From NCBI GenBank assembly GCA_963725395.1, contig CAVRYH010000013.1:579288-643287 (forward strand): DNA of 64,000 bases. The letters are read 5' to 3'. This stretch comes from Bog-756 sp963725395 (GTDB taxonomy: Bacteria; Actinomycetota; Acidimicrobiia; Acidimicrobiales; RAAP-2). A model generated the notes under the pieces. That model searched no databases, had not been told where the DNA came from, and saw nothing but the letters and a program-made list of their open reading frames with translations. Positions 56,981 through 64,000 of the stretch are shown piece after piece; positions within the stretch are counted from its first letter, which is position 1, and each line of letters begins with the position of its first letter. A program made the translations under genes and the position numbers.

Positions 56981-59815
56981 TCAGGGACCGGCCAGGGAGG
57001 CGGACAGCGGGAGGCTCGAGGACGACTGCCCGACCGACACCGTGTAGTCGCCGGGCACCGAGGTCCACGCCCCGTTCAGGTACGCCGTGAACGACGAGGA
57101 CGGAATGGTCAGCGAGACCGTGCGGCTCTGTCCGGGGGCCAGCTCGACCGCCCTGAATGCGGCCAACTGGTCCGGTGGCTCGCCTGCCGCCGGGGGCTGG
57201 GTCACGTAGGCCTCGGGCACGGCGGTGCCCGATCGTCTCCCGGTGTTGGTGACCACGAGGCTGACCGTGGCGCCGTCACGGGTTCGACGGGCGGTCAGAC
57301 CGCTCAGTCGGAACCGGGTGTAGGTGAGGCCGAAGCCGAACGGGAACAGGGGTTTGACGCCCGTGGCGTCGTTGAAGCGGTAGCCGACCTCCAGCCCTTC
57401 GGAGTAGGTGGCCACGAGGTCGGTGCCGGGCCACTGGCTCGTCGTGGAGATGGCGCTCGTCGCCTCGCTCTGCGGGAAGGTGACCGGCAGGCGGCCCGAG
57501 GGGTCGACGTCGCCGAACAGGAGCGAGGTGACGGCCGCGCCGTCCTCCTCGCCCGGGTACCAGTCCTCGATCACCGCGGCCACCCGACCCAACCACGGCA
57601 TGACGACCGGTCCGCCGGTGTTGAGCACCACCACGGTGTGTCGGTTCGCCGCCGCCACCTTCTCGATGAGCGCGTTCTCGTCACCGGGCAGCGACAGCGA
57701 GGGCCGGTCGAAGGCCTCGGAATTGAAGTCGCCGGCGAACACGACGGCGGTGTCGGCCCGGGCGGCCACCCTGGCCGCCCGGGCGAGCTCGGGGGTGGCG
57801 TACTCCCAGCCCAGGGTCAGGTTGCTCCGAACCACCGCCGCCTCTCCGGTCGGCGTGGTCTTGTCGAGAGGGTCCCACGTCAGGTCCAACCGGTAGGCGT
57901 GTCCGGCGGTGAGCGACACCGTCTGGGACCACCGCCCCGCACCGTGGACCAGCGGGTCCGAGACGGCCGGCGCCCCGTCGAGGGTGAGGCTCGCCGCACC
58001 GTCGCCTTGGAGCGCGACGGTATAGAGGCCGGACCGCTTCGGCGTGAGCGTCCCGGTGAATGTGGCGTCGGCGCCGGACCAGCCGGCGGGGAGCTCGATC
58101 GCAGACCGGGTTGACGACACCCGGGACCCGAGAGGCCCGAGGGTGAGGCTCCCCGTGCCCTGGCCGAGCGGCCGATGGGCGAGGTCGACCGGTGAGGACG
58201 GGAGGAGCGAGCCGGGCAGTCGACGGTTCGTCACCGGTCGCGGGCCGAGCGACAGGTCGACGGTCGGCTCGACCGTCCGGACCGACTGTCCGGTCGTGGT
58301 GGCGAGCGTGGTCGCCGTTCCCGGGAGGGTTCGGGCCAGGGTGAGGGTGAGGCCGTGCCCGCCGCCCGACGACGGGGTCAGCAGCCCGCTGGGCACCGGG
58401 GGCAGGTTCCTCGTGGTGCTCCCTCCGTCGACGTAGGTCACCTCCGCGCCCGTCCCGATCCGGTGGCGGATGGCGGCAAGGGGACTCGAGACGAAGGGGG
58501 CGACGACGTGGGAGCTCCCGTACCCGGTGGTCACCGGCGCGTCGGCGGCGTCGGCGCCGATGACGGCCACCGACCGGCTCGGTGAGGCATCGAGGGGGAG
58601 CACCGGGCCGGCGTTCTTGAGGAGCACTGCTGATCGCTCGGCGGCGCGGAGGGCGAAGTCCGTGTCCGCATCGGTGGCGACATCGGCCCCGGGGGACCCG
58701 CTCGGCGGCTGGCCGACCAGGCCGCCGGCGAACAGCAGGGTGACGATCCGGGTCACGGCGGCATCGACAGCGGCGATGGGCAGCTCGCGGTCGTGGACCA
58801 GGGCGGACAACTCACCCACCCGGGCCGGTTTGATGGCGTCGGTCCCCGAGATCAGGGCGTCGGCCGGGTCGTGCACGGCGCCGAGGTCGGATCGGACCAG
58901 TCCGGTGAACCCCCACTGGGACAGGATCGCCTGCAACTGGGGGTCCTGGCACTGGTAGATCCCGTTGAGCTGCGGGTAGGCGCACATCACCGTGGCTACG
59001 TGCGCCTCGGTGACCGCAGCCTTGAAGGGGGGGAGATAGATCTCCTGGAGGGCGCGTTCGGACACCACGTCGTCGAGCACCCCCCGGTCCGTCTCCTGGT
59101 TGTACACGGCGAAGTGCTTGGCCATGGCCATTGCCCCCGTCGATTGGATGCCTTCGATGTCGGCGACGCCCATCGCCGACACCAGCGTCGGATCCTCGCC
59201 GAATCCCTCGAATGCCCGGCCGCTCTCGGGCACCCGATCGATATTGAGGTCCGGGCCCTGGACAACGTCGATCGCCTGCCCGGTGGCCTCGTCGCCCTGG
59301 ACCTGGCCATAGGTCCTGGCGATCGGGGGATCGAAGGTGGCGGCGATGCCGAGCGGGGCGGGTAGTTGGGTGACGTCGACGGCACCGAAGGCGACGCCCT
59401 GGGTCCCGTCCTGCAGGGTGAGCGCCGGGATGCAGAGCCGCGGCACGCCGGCGTCGATGTTCTCGAACTCGTCGGTCTCGTGCAGTGTGAGCTCACCGAG
59501 CTTCTCGCCGAGGGTCATCCTGGCCACCACGAGCCGGGCCAACGCGGTATCGGACTCGTGCCGGCTCATCGCCGAGGCCAGCCACGGGCACTGGGTGGTG
59601 ACGTCAGCGGTCGCGGTCGCTCCCGGCACCGCGGACGGGGCGGGTGTCGACCCGGCCACCGCGCCGACGACACCGGTCGGAACCGAGCTGCGCGCCAGGA
59701 GCACCACCAAGGCGGCGAAGGCGACGACGCCGAGGACCAGCCACGTCCTTCTTGTCCGGAACCGTCTATCGGGGTCACGACGGGTGGTTTGCGGATTGTC
59801 GGGCGGGAGGCTCAC
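56981..59815 (-). CDS. glycoside hydrolase family 3 with PA14 domain, membrane-anchored
   Basis: A protein of about 944 residues. A basic head and one hydrophobic anchor (WLVLGVVAFAALVVLLA, about residues 25-41) place it outside the cell. The GH3 barrel has GVPRLCIPALTLQDGTQGV, KHFAVYNQE, MCAYPQLNG and VRSDLGAVHD with nucleophile Asp about 310. The sandwich domain is interrupted by a PA14-like insert (LTPKRSGLYTVALQGDGAASLTLDG), which often restricts or broadens oligosaccharide binding. The C-terminal fibronectin-III-like domain starts YPFGFGLTYTRF-like (here LFPFGFGLTYTRF). GTG 59815 follows TAGGGT by 10 nt; GTG 59872 is an alternative. It converges 2 bp from the beta-helix gene. Confidence 0.88.
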   Translation of the reverse strand: MSLPPDNPQTTRRDPDRRFRTRRTWLVLGVVAFAALVVLLARSSVPTGVVGAVAGSTPAPSAVPGATATADVTTQCPWLASAMSRHESDTALARLVVARMTLGEKLGELTLHETDEFENIDAGVPRLCIPALTLQDGTQGVAFGAVDVTQLPAPLGIAATFDPPIARTYGQVQGDEATGQAIDVVQGPDLNIDRVPESGRAFEGFGEDPTLVSAMGVADIEGIQSTGAMAMAKHFAVYNQETDRGVLDDVVSERALQEIYLPPFKAAVTEAHVATVMCAYPQLNGIYQCQDPQLQAILSQWGFTGLVRSDLGAVHDPADALISGTDAIKPARVGELSALVHDRELPIAAVDAAVTRIVTLLFAGGLVGQPPSGSPGADVATDADTDFALRAAERSAVLLKNAGPVLPLDASPSRSVAVIGADAADAPVTTGYGSSHVVAPFVSSPLAAIRHRIGTGAEVTYVDGGSTTRNLPPVPSGLLTPSSGGGHGLTLTLARTLPGTATTLATTTGQSVRTVEPTVDLSLGPRPVTNRRLPGSLLPSSPVDLAHRPLGQGTGSLTLGPLGSRVSSTRSAIELPAGWSGADATFTGTLTPKRSGLYTVALQGDGAASLTLDGAPAVSDPLVHGAGRWSQTVSLTAGHAYRLDLTWDPLDKTTPTGEAAVVRSNLTLGWEYATPELARAARVAARADTAVVFAGDFNSEAFDRPSLSLPGDENALIEKVAAANRHTVVVLNTGGPVVMPWLGRVAAVIEDWYPGEEDGAAVTSLLFGDVDPSGRLPVTFPQSEATSAISTTSQWPGTDLVATYSEGLEVGYRFNDATGVKPLFPFGFGLTYTRFRLSGLTARRTRDGATVSLVVTNTGRRSGTAVPEAYVTQPPAAGEPPDQLAAFRAVELAPGQSRTVSLTIPSSSFTAYLNGAWTSVPGDYTVSVGQSSSSLPLSASLAGP

Positions 59816-59885
59816 AGTCGGTGGCCACCCTACCGATCGGCCCTCCCGACGTCCGGTCGCGCCGGGCCACACTCCCGCCTAGTAG

Positions 59886-59914
59886 TTGACCAAATCAGTC
59901 GGATTTGGAAGGAT
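59886..59914 (+). promoter_or_regulatory. metY promoter with embedded palindromic operator
   Basis: TTGACC (59886-59891) and AAGGAT (59909-59914) are 17 nt apart. The spacer holds the inverted repeat CCAAATC-N5-GATTTGG (59890-59908) with perfect 7-bp arms, which would block polymerase if bound by a regulator. A methionine- or sulfur-responsive repressor is plausible but not shown. Confidence 0.6.
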
Positions 59915-59981
59915 CGGGGTTGACGGACGCGGTCCCCGCTCGGCGAGTGACGCCAGGGGTTGTCCGAAGGAGGCCAATGCC

Positions 59982-61280
59982 ATGTCGGAATGGGGATTCG
60001 AGACACGCCAGATCCATGCCGGTACATCGCCCGACCCCACCACGGGTGCCCGGGCCGTGCCCATCTACCAGACCACCAGCTACACCTTCCGCGACACCGC
60101 GCACGCGGCGGCCCTGTTCGGGCTCGAAGAGCTCGGGAACATCTACACCCGCATCATGAATCCGACCCAGGCCGTGTTCGAGGAGCGGGTCGCCGCGCTC
60201 GAGGGCGGTGTGGCGGCGCTGGCCGTGGCCAGTGGTCAGGCGGCGGAGACCATCGCGCTGCTCAACCTGGCCGAGAACGGCGGACACGTGGTGTCGTCGG
60301 CCTCGCTCTACGGGGGCACCTACAACCTGCTGCACTACACATTGCCCAAGTTCGGGGTCGAGGTGACCTTCGTCGAGGATCCCGACGACCTGGACGCGTG
60401 GCGGGCCGCTGTGCGGCCCAACACCAAGGCCTTCTACGCCGAGAGCCTCGGGAACCCCAAGGGTGACGTGCTGGACTTCGAGAACGTCTCGGCGATCGCC
60501 CACGAGCACCGGATCCCACTGGTGGTGGACAACACGCTGCCCACGCCGTACCTGGCCCAGCCCCTCCTCAACGGGGCCGACATCGTGGTCCATTCGGCCA
60601 CCAAGTTCATCGGCGGGCACGGGACCTCCATCGGGGGGATCATCGTCGACGGAGGGACCTTCGACTACGAGGGCAGTGGGCGCTTCCCCGGATTCACCGA
60701 GCCGGACCCGAGCTACCACGGGCTCGTCTTCGGCCAACTTCCCGAAGCGCTGTTCCCCGCCCGCTACGTCCTGAAGGCCCGGCTCCAGTACCTGCGGGAC
60801 ATCGGGCCGGCCATCGCCCCCCTCAACTCCTTCCTCTTCCTCCAGGGGCTCGAGACGCTGAGTCTCCGCATGGAGCGCCACGTCCAGAACGCCACCACCG
60901 TGGCCAACTGGCTGGAGGCCCGCGACGACGTTCGCTGGGTCACCTACCCGGGGCTCGAGTCGAGCCCGTGGCACCATCGACAGGAGCGCTACCTGCCCAA
61001 GGGCGGTGGGGCGATCCTGGCCTTCGGGATCAACGGGGGGGCCGAGGCGGGCCGGACCTTCATCGAGGGGCTCGAGCTGTTCAGCCACCTGGCGAACGTC
61101 GGTGACGTGCGCAGCCTGGCTATCCATCCGGCGTCCACCACCCACTCCCAGCTGAGCGAGGCGGAGCAGCTCACGACCGGTGTCACCCCCGACCTGGTGC
61201 GCCTGTGCATCGGCCTCGAGTCGATCGAGGACATCATCGGCGACCTCGAAGCCGGGTTCCGCGCCATCAAGGGGGCGTGA
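59982..61280 (+). CDS. metY: O-acetylhomoserine sulfhydrylase/aminocarboxypropyltransferase
   Basis: A 432-residue PLP enzyme that makes homocysteine from O-acetylhomoserine and sulfide. ETRQIHAGTSPDPTTGARAVPIYQTTSYTF is the typical start. NIYTRIMNPTQAVFEERVAALEGG, SLYGGTYNLLHYTLPKFGVEVTFV, VVDNTLPTPYLAQPLLNGADIVVHSATKFIGGHG (PLP Lys about 208) and HPASTTHSQLSEAE mark the MetY subfamily rather than MetB. ATG 59982 is set by AAGGAGG 8 nt upstream. metX overlaps by 4 bp. A strong promoter with an operator palindrome lies 70 bp upstream. Confidence 0.94.
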   Translation: MSEWGFETRQIHAGTSPDPTTGARAVPIYQTTSYTFRDTAHAAALFGLEELGNIYTRIMNPTQAVFEERVAALEGGVAALAVASGQAAETIALLNLAENGGHVVSSASLYGGTYNLLHYTLPKFGVEVTFVEDPDDLDAWRAAVRPNTKAFYAESLGNPKGDVLDFENVSAIAHEHRIPLVVDNTLPTPYLAQPLLNGADIVVHSATKFIGGHGTSIGGIIVDGGTFDYEGSGRFPGFTEPDPSYHGLVFGQLPEALFPARYVLKARLQYLRDIGPAIAPLNSFLFLQGLETLSLRMERHVQNATTVANWLEARDDVRWVTYPGLESSPWHHRQERYLPKGGGAILAFGINGGAEAGRTFIEGLELFSHLANVGDVRSLAIHPASTTHSQLSEAEQLTTGVTPDLVRLCIGLESIEDIIGDLEAGFRAIKGA

Positions 61281-62407
61281 CGCAGCCGGCGATCGCCGGG
61301 GTGTGGCAACCCGGGGATCCTCCGGGAGGGCGCCGGTTCGCCACGTTGGTGTCGGCCGGTGACGAGCCGCTGCCGCTCGAGGCCGGTGGGCGCCTCGGTG
61401 AGGTGACCGTGGCCTACGAGACCTGGGGCGAACTGGACGCGGGCGCCACCAACGCGGTGCTGGTGCTCCACGCCCTCACCGGTGACTCGCACGCCGCCGG
61501 GCCACCGGGGCCCGGCCATGTGGAGCCGGGCTGGTGGGACGCGATGATCGGTCCGGGGGCGCCCATCGACACGGACCGGTACTTCGTGGTGTGCCCGAAC
61601 GTGCTGGGTGGCTGTTCGGGCACCACAGGCCCGGCGTCGGCGGCATCCGACGGGACGCCCTACGGATCCCGGTTCCCCCTGGTGACGGTCCGTGACCAGG
61701 TTGCGGTCGAGGTGGCGCTGGCCGACCACCTGGGCATCCGAGCCTGGTCGGGGATGGTCGGGGGGTCGATGGGCGGGATGAGGGCGCTCGAGTGGTGCGT
61801 CGGCCATCCCGACCGGGTCCACAGGGCCGTCGTCCTGGCCGTGGGCGCCGCGGCCAGCGCCGAGCAGATCGCACTGTGCGCGCTGCAGATCAGGGCCATC
61901 CGCTCGGATCCCGCCTTCGCCGGCGGGGACTATTACCTCACCGGCACCCGTCCCGCCGAGGGACTGGCACTGGCCCGTGGGCTCGGCCAGGTGTCCTACC
62001 GGACCGAACGCGAGCTGGCGACCCGGTTCGGTCGTCGGGCCCAGGCGGAGGAGGATCCGCTCAAGGGAGGCAGGTTCGCCGTCGAGTCGTACCTCCAACA
62101 TCAGGGGGAGAAGCTGGTCCGTCGCTTCGATCCCAACGCGTACATCGTCCTCAGCGAGGCGATGAACCAGCACGACGTGGGTCGCGGGCGGGGCGGGATC
62201 GACGAGGCCCTGGCCCGGGTGGCCGCTGACGTGACGGTGGCCGGTATCGACTCCGACCGGCTCTACCCGATCTCCCTCCAGGAGGAGATCGCCCGGGGCC
62301 TCGGGGGCCGACCGGTCGTCACCATCACCTCGGCGTCGGGCCATGACGGCTTCCTCCTGGAGATGGACCAGGTCGGGCACCTCGTGGCCACCGCGCTTCG
62401 CGACTGA
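61277..62407 (+). CDS. metX: homoserine O-acetyltransferase
   Basis: A 376-residue alpha/beta hydrolase-fold acyltransferase giving O-acetylhomoserine, the MetY substrate. VAYETWGELDAGATNAVLVLHALTGDSHAAG, YFVVCPNVLGGCSGTTGPAS, the nucleophile elbow GGSMGGMRALEW with Ser about 164, GIDSDRLYP (Asp) and SGHDGFLLE (His) complete the triad. The GTG start overlaps the metY stop by 4 bp, so the two steps are coupled. The acyl donor could be acetyl- or succinyl-CoA, but pairing with MetY favours acetyl. Confidence 0.93.
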   Translation: MTQPAIAGVWQPGDPPGGRRFATLVSAGDEPLPLEAGGRLGEVTVAYETWGELDAGATNAVLVLHALTGDSHAAGPPGPGHVEPGWWDAMIGPGAPIDTDRYFVVCPNVLGGCSGTTGPASAASDGTPYGSRFPLVTVRDQVAVEVALADHLGIRAWSGMVGGSMGGMRALEWCVGHPDRVHRAVVLAVGAAASAEQIALCALQIRAIRSDPAFAGGDYYLTGTRPAEGLALARGLGQVSYRTERELATRFGRRAQAEEDPLKGGRFAVESYLQHQGEKLVRRFDPNAYIVLSEAMNQHDVGRGRGGIDEALARVAADVTVAGIDSDRLYPISLQEEIARGLGGRPVVTITSASGHDGFLLEMDQVGHLVATALRD

Positions 62408-62575
62408 ACGGCCTGCCCCGACCGCGTCGCTCCGCCGTGCGCCGGCGGTGCGTCGCGCCGATCGGTCTCCGGGTCAGCCGCCCCGGGGACCGCCATCCCT
62501 CCCTGGAACGCCACCGCTCCGCCGTCCCACCCGATCCCCGCAGGCCGGGTCCCCATTCCCGTCTGTGCTCGCTCG

Positions 62576-62605
62576 GTAATTAGTGTGATATAGTAATTGT
62601 GTAAT
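62576..62605 (+). promoter_or_regulatory. A+T-rich promoter with imperfect direct repeat
   Basis: TATAGT (62589-62594) is a clear -10. It sits between two copies of a GTAATT-GTGT-AT unit (62576-62589 and 62593-62605) spaced 17 bp start to start. The transcript would have a leader of about 30 nt with GGGAAGGGAG before ATG 62631. The repeats are candidate binding sites for the encoded protein. Confidence 0.5.
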
Positions 62606-62630
62606 CAAACCGAGGGAAGGGAGCACCGAC

Positions 62631-63185
62631 ATGGGACCTCGAGGAAGACCAGGCCGAGCGGCCGAGGAGCGGGTTCCGACCGAGGGGCTCGAGGGCTGGT
62701 TAACCGGGCGGTTGCCCGACGACTGGTTCGAAGCTGCGCCGAGCGTGAGCGTCGACCGCGACGAGATCGTGGTCATCGGGCCGCTGGCCGCCCCGGGGGT
62801 GCCCGGTGAAGCCGACGAGGTGACCCGGTCGGCGGCCGAGGCGGGCCGGATCACCCGCTTCCGCGAGGACACCCGCGAGGAGCGCATGGCCATCGACCGT
62901 GAGGCCCAACACCGCTTCGGTCGGAGCATCGCCTGGGGGGCGCGGGTCGGGGGGACCACGGCGCTGTTCACCAACCTGTCGGTTCCGGTCATGACCCGGT
63001 TGCGTCAGCCCGAGCGGCTCGTGCTCGACACCCTGGTGGACAGCGGGGTGGCCCGCAGTCGCTCGGATGCTCTCGCCTGGTGCGTGAAGCTCGTGGCCGC
63101 CAACACCGATGCGTGGCTACAGGACCTGCGCACGGCCATGGAGGCCGTCGAGTCGGTGCGACAGCAGGGTCCCGACGTCGCCTAG
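62631..63185 (+). CDS. probable ribbon-helix-helix DNA-binding protein (unknown N-terminal part)
   Basis: A 184-residue protein. The N-terminus is basic (MGPRGRPGRAAEER) and then acidic/hydrophobic (WLTGRLPDDWFEAAPSVSVDRDEIVVIGPL). A charged helix with TRFREDTREERMAIDREAQHRFGRS follows. The C-terminal segment FTNLSVPVMTRLRQPERLVLDTLVDSGVARSRSDALAWCVKLV has the strand-helix-helix spacing of ribbon-helix-helix domains. I do not recognise the family as a whole. A strong Shine-Dalgarno and an A+T-rich repeat-bearing promoter precede it, suggesting autoregulation. It lies next to an IS element, so it may be accessory. Confidence 0.6.
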   Translation: MGPRGRPGRAAEERVPTEGLEGWLTGRLPDDWFEAAPSVSVDRDEIVVIGPLAAPGVPGEADEVTRSAAEAGRITRFREDTREERMAIDREAQHRFGRSIAWGARVGGTTALFTNLSVPVMTRLRQPERLVLDTLVDSGVARSRSDALAWCVKLVAANTDAWLQDLRTAMEAVESVRQQGPDVA

Positions 63186-63218
63186 GGCTTCCTGACCGAG
63201 GGTTGACGTTACACATCC

Positions 63219-63264
63219 ACCCCATGATGGGGTCCGGCGATGGACGCTTTGGTTCCTACCAAAG
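63219..63264. other. two tandem hairpins at the IS left end
   Basis: A 6-bp stem (63219-63224 with 63228-63233) and a perfect 7-bp stem (63247-63253 with 63258-63264, TCCT loop). They lie between the ribbon-helix-helix gene and the transposase and could insulate the transposase from outside transcription or be part of the IS terminus. Confidence 0.5.
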
Positions 63265-63283
63265 AATCAAGGAGCCCATCACC

Positions 63284-64000
63284 GTGACCCCAGCAGAGAT
63301 CATCTATCAGCGACGCGTCCGTTTGCTTGATCTGGCCCGAGAGACCGGCAACGTGGCCGAGGCCTGCCGGAACTTCGGGGTGTCCCGCACCCGTTTCTAC
63401 GAGTGGAGGTCCCTGGCCGAACGCTATGGACTCGAGGCTTTGATGCCCAAGGCCCGACGGACACCCCAGTTACCCAACGCCACTCCCACCCACGTGGTGG
63501 CCGAGCTGCTCACCCTGGCTGTGGTGGAGCCGACCATCGGGTGCCGCCAATACGCCGACCGGCTAGATGACCAGGGCTATTCCATCGCCCCCTCGACCGT
63601 GCAGCGACACCTGGTGGCCCACGGACTCGGGGAAGCGGTCCCAGCGGGTGGCCCGGGCGGCCGCCATCACCATGATGACCACCGGCCTCGTGACCGAGGC
63701 GGCCCGGGAGGAGGATCCCTTCGGGTTCTGCCTCGCCGTTGGCTGCCCAGGGGAGTTCCTCTGCCTGGACAGCTTCTACGTCGGGAACCTCAAAGGCGTG
63801 GGCAAGGTCTACCAACTCACCGCCATCGACGTCTTCACCCGGTGGGCGACCGTCGCCATCGTGCTCGGACCGGTGAACGCCACCCACACCATTCGCTTTC
63901 TCGACCAGGTGCTCAAGCACTTCCGACGGCTCGGAGTGGGCGTTCGGGCTGTGCTCACGGACAACGGGCCCGAATATGGCGCATCGGGGTTCCGGGCCCA
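63284..64000 (+). pseudogene. transposase with integrase core, frameshifted and truncated by the window end
   Basis: GTG 63284 follows AAGGAG about 11 nt upstream. The N-terminal helix-turn-helix reads RLLDLARETGNVAEACRNFGVSRTRFYEWR, followed by an arm QPYADRL-type region (GCRQYADRLDDQGYSIAPSTVQRHLV). At GGGG 63629-63632 the frame shifts; with one G fewer it continues KRSQRVARAAAI. The DDE integrase core then appears: FLCLDSFYVGNLKGVGKVYQLTAIDVFTRWA (first Asp) and VLTDNGPEYGASG (second Asp). The final Glu lies beyond 64000. The layout fits IS481-type transposases. Whether the break is real or a sequence error is open. Confidence 0.75.

Larger units (their letters stand above)
63203..64000 (+). 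mobile_element. insertion sequence, IS481-like, left part (right end outside window)
   Basis: From about 63203 (TTGACGTTACACA) sequence composition and content change to an IS. Two hairpins lie before the transposase: ACCCCA/TGGGGT at 63219-63233 and CTTTGGT/ACCAAAG at 63247-63264. The transposase then runs to the window end. The exact left terminal repeat cannot be set without the right end. Confidence 0.7.

Noticed and set aside
1..64000. CRISPR array, prophage, defence island or secondary-metabolite cluster
   Set aside because: No regularly spaced repeats, cas, phage structural, restriction or large biosynthetic genes were seen; the only mobile feature is the IS at the right edge.

Overview
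This is a high-GC chromosomal segment of an actinomycete-type bacterium. The family content (DUF5719, DUF3039, GAP/Sap-type transporter, SCO6745-type protein, bsaP beside bioB, SecA with RF2 and FtsEX) and the promoter style point to Actinomycetota, most likely an Acidimicrobiia-like lineage. That placement is inferred, not proven. Coding density is very high, many gene pairs overlap by 4 bp (ATGA/GTGA), and I see no tRNA, rRNA, CRISPR array, phage or defence island.

Layout. 1-3.5 kb: end of a polysaccharide cluster (three GT4 glycosyltransferases and a nucleotide-sugar epimerase/reductase). 3.5-4.3 kb: a small helical protein, a strong convergent terminator and a divergent promoter region. 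4.3-10.7 kb: a GT2/multi-pass membrane glycosyltransferase (frameshifted), a DUF5719 protein and a secreted four-repeat protein. 10.8-19.5 kb: a GH3 glycosidase, ftsH, a CAAX protease, a large PTPS-related membrane protein (frameshifted) and a LON-domain protein. 19.6-22.4 kb: mannose supply (manB, a Trm112-like protein, a phosphoglucose/phosphomannose isomerase). 22.4-29.2 kb: a 550-bp structured non-coding region, hpf/raiA, secA, prfB, ftsE and ftsX. 29.2-36.9 kb: a secreted lipase, a beta-lactamase-fold hydrolase, two neighbouring DJ-1/PfpI-domain genes, an rmlA-like gene (frameshifted), an acyl-CoA ligase and an acyl-CoA dehydrogenase. 37.0-40.8 kb: an archaeal-type riboflavin synthase divergent from bioA-bioF-bioD. 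40.8-49.9 kb: a SCO6745-type protein, NfeD and SPFH genes, a hexapeptide acyltransferase, an ABC-F protein, a maf-dus-SDR operon, DUF3039 and a GAP-family protein. 50.0-55.0 kb: bioB-bsaP, a second acyl-CoA dehydrogenase, a crotonase-fold protein and ahcY. 55.3-59.8 kb: a beta-helix lipoprotein and a membrane-anchored GH3/PA14 enzyme. 60.0-62.4 kb: metY-metX. 62.6-64.0 kb: a probable ribbon-helix-helix protein and the left part of an IS element that runs off the window.

Functional threads. Biotin synthesis is split between bioA-F-D and bioB-bsaP, each preceded by a palindromic operator candidate. Sulfur amino-acid metabolism (metY-metX, ahcY) has an operator-like palindrome filling the metY promoter spacer. 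Cell-envelope polysaccharide synthesis joins the glycosyltransferases to manB, the isomerase and the rmlA-like gene.

The most striking window-wide signal is a TANNNT hexamer ending 5-9 nt before the start codon of more than a dozen genes that lack a Shine-Dalgarno sequence, which is the signature of leaderless mRNAs. Other highlights are the structured RNA upstream of hpf (probably the raiA motif), overlapping mini-ORFs in front of ftsE, a symmetric divergent promoter between bioB and an acyl-CoA dehydrogenase, and an archaeal-type riboflavin synthase. Five reading-frame breaks in otherwise intact genes (four pinned to short C or G runs, one inside a G/C-rich overlap) look like sequence errors rather than real pseudogenes.
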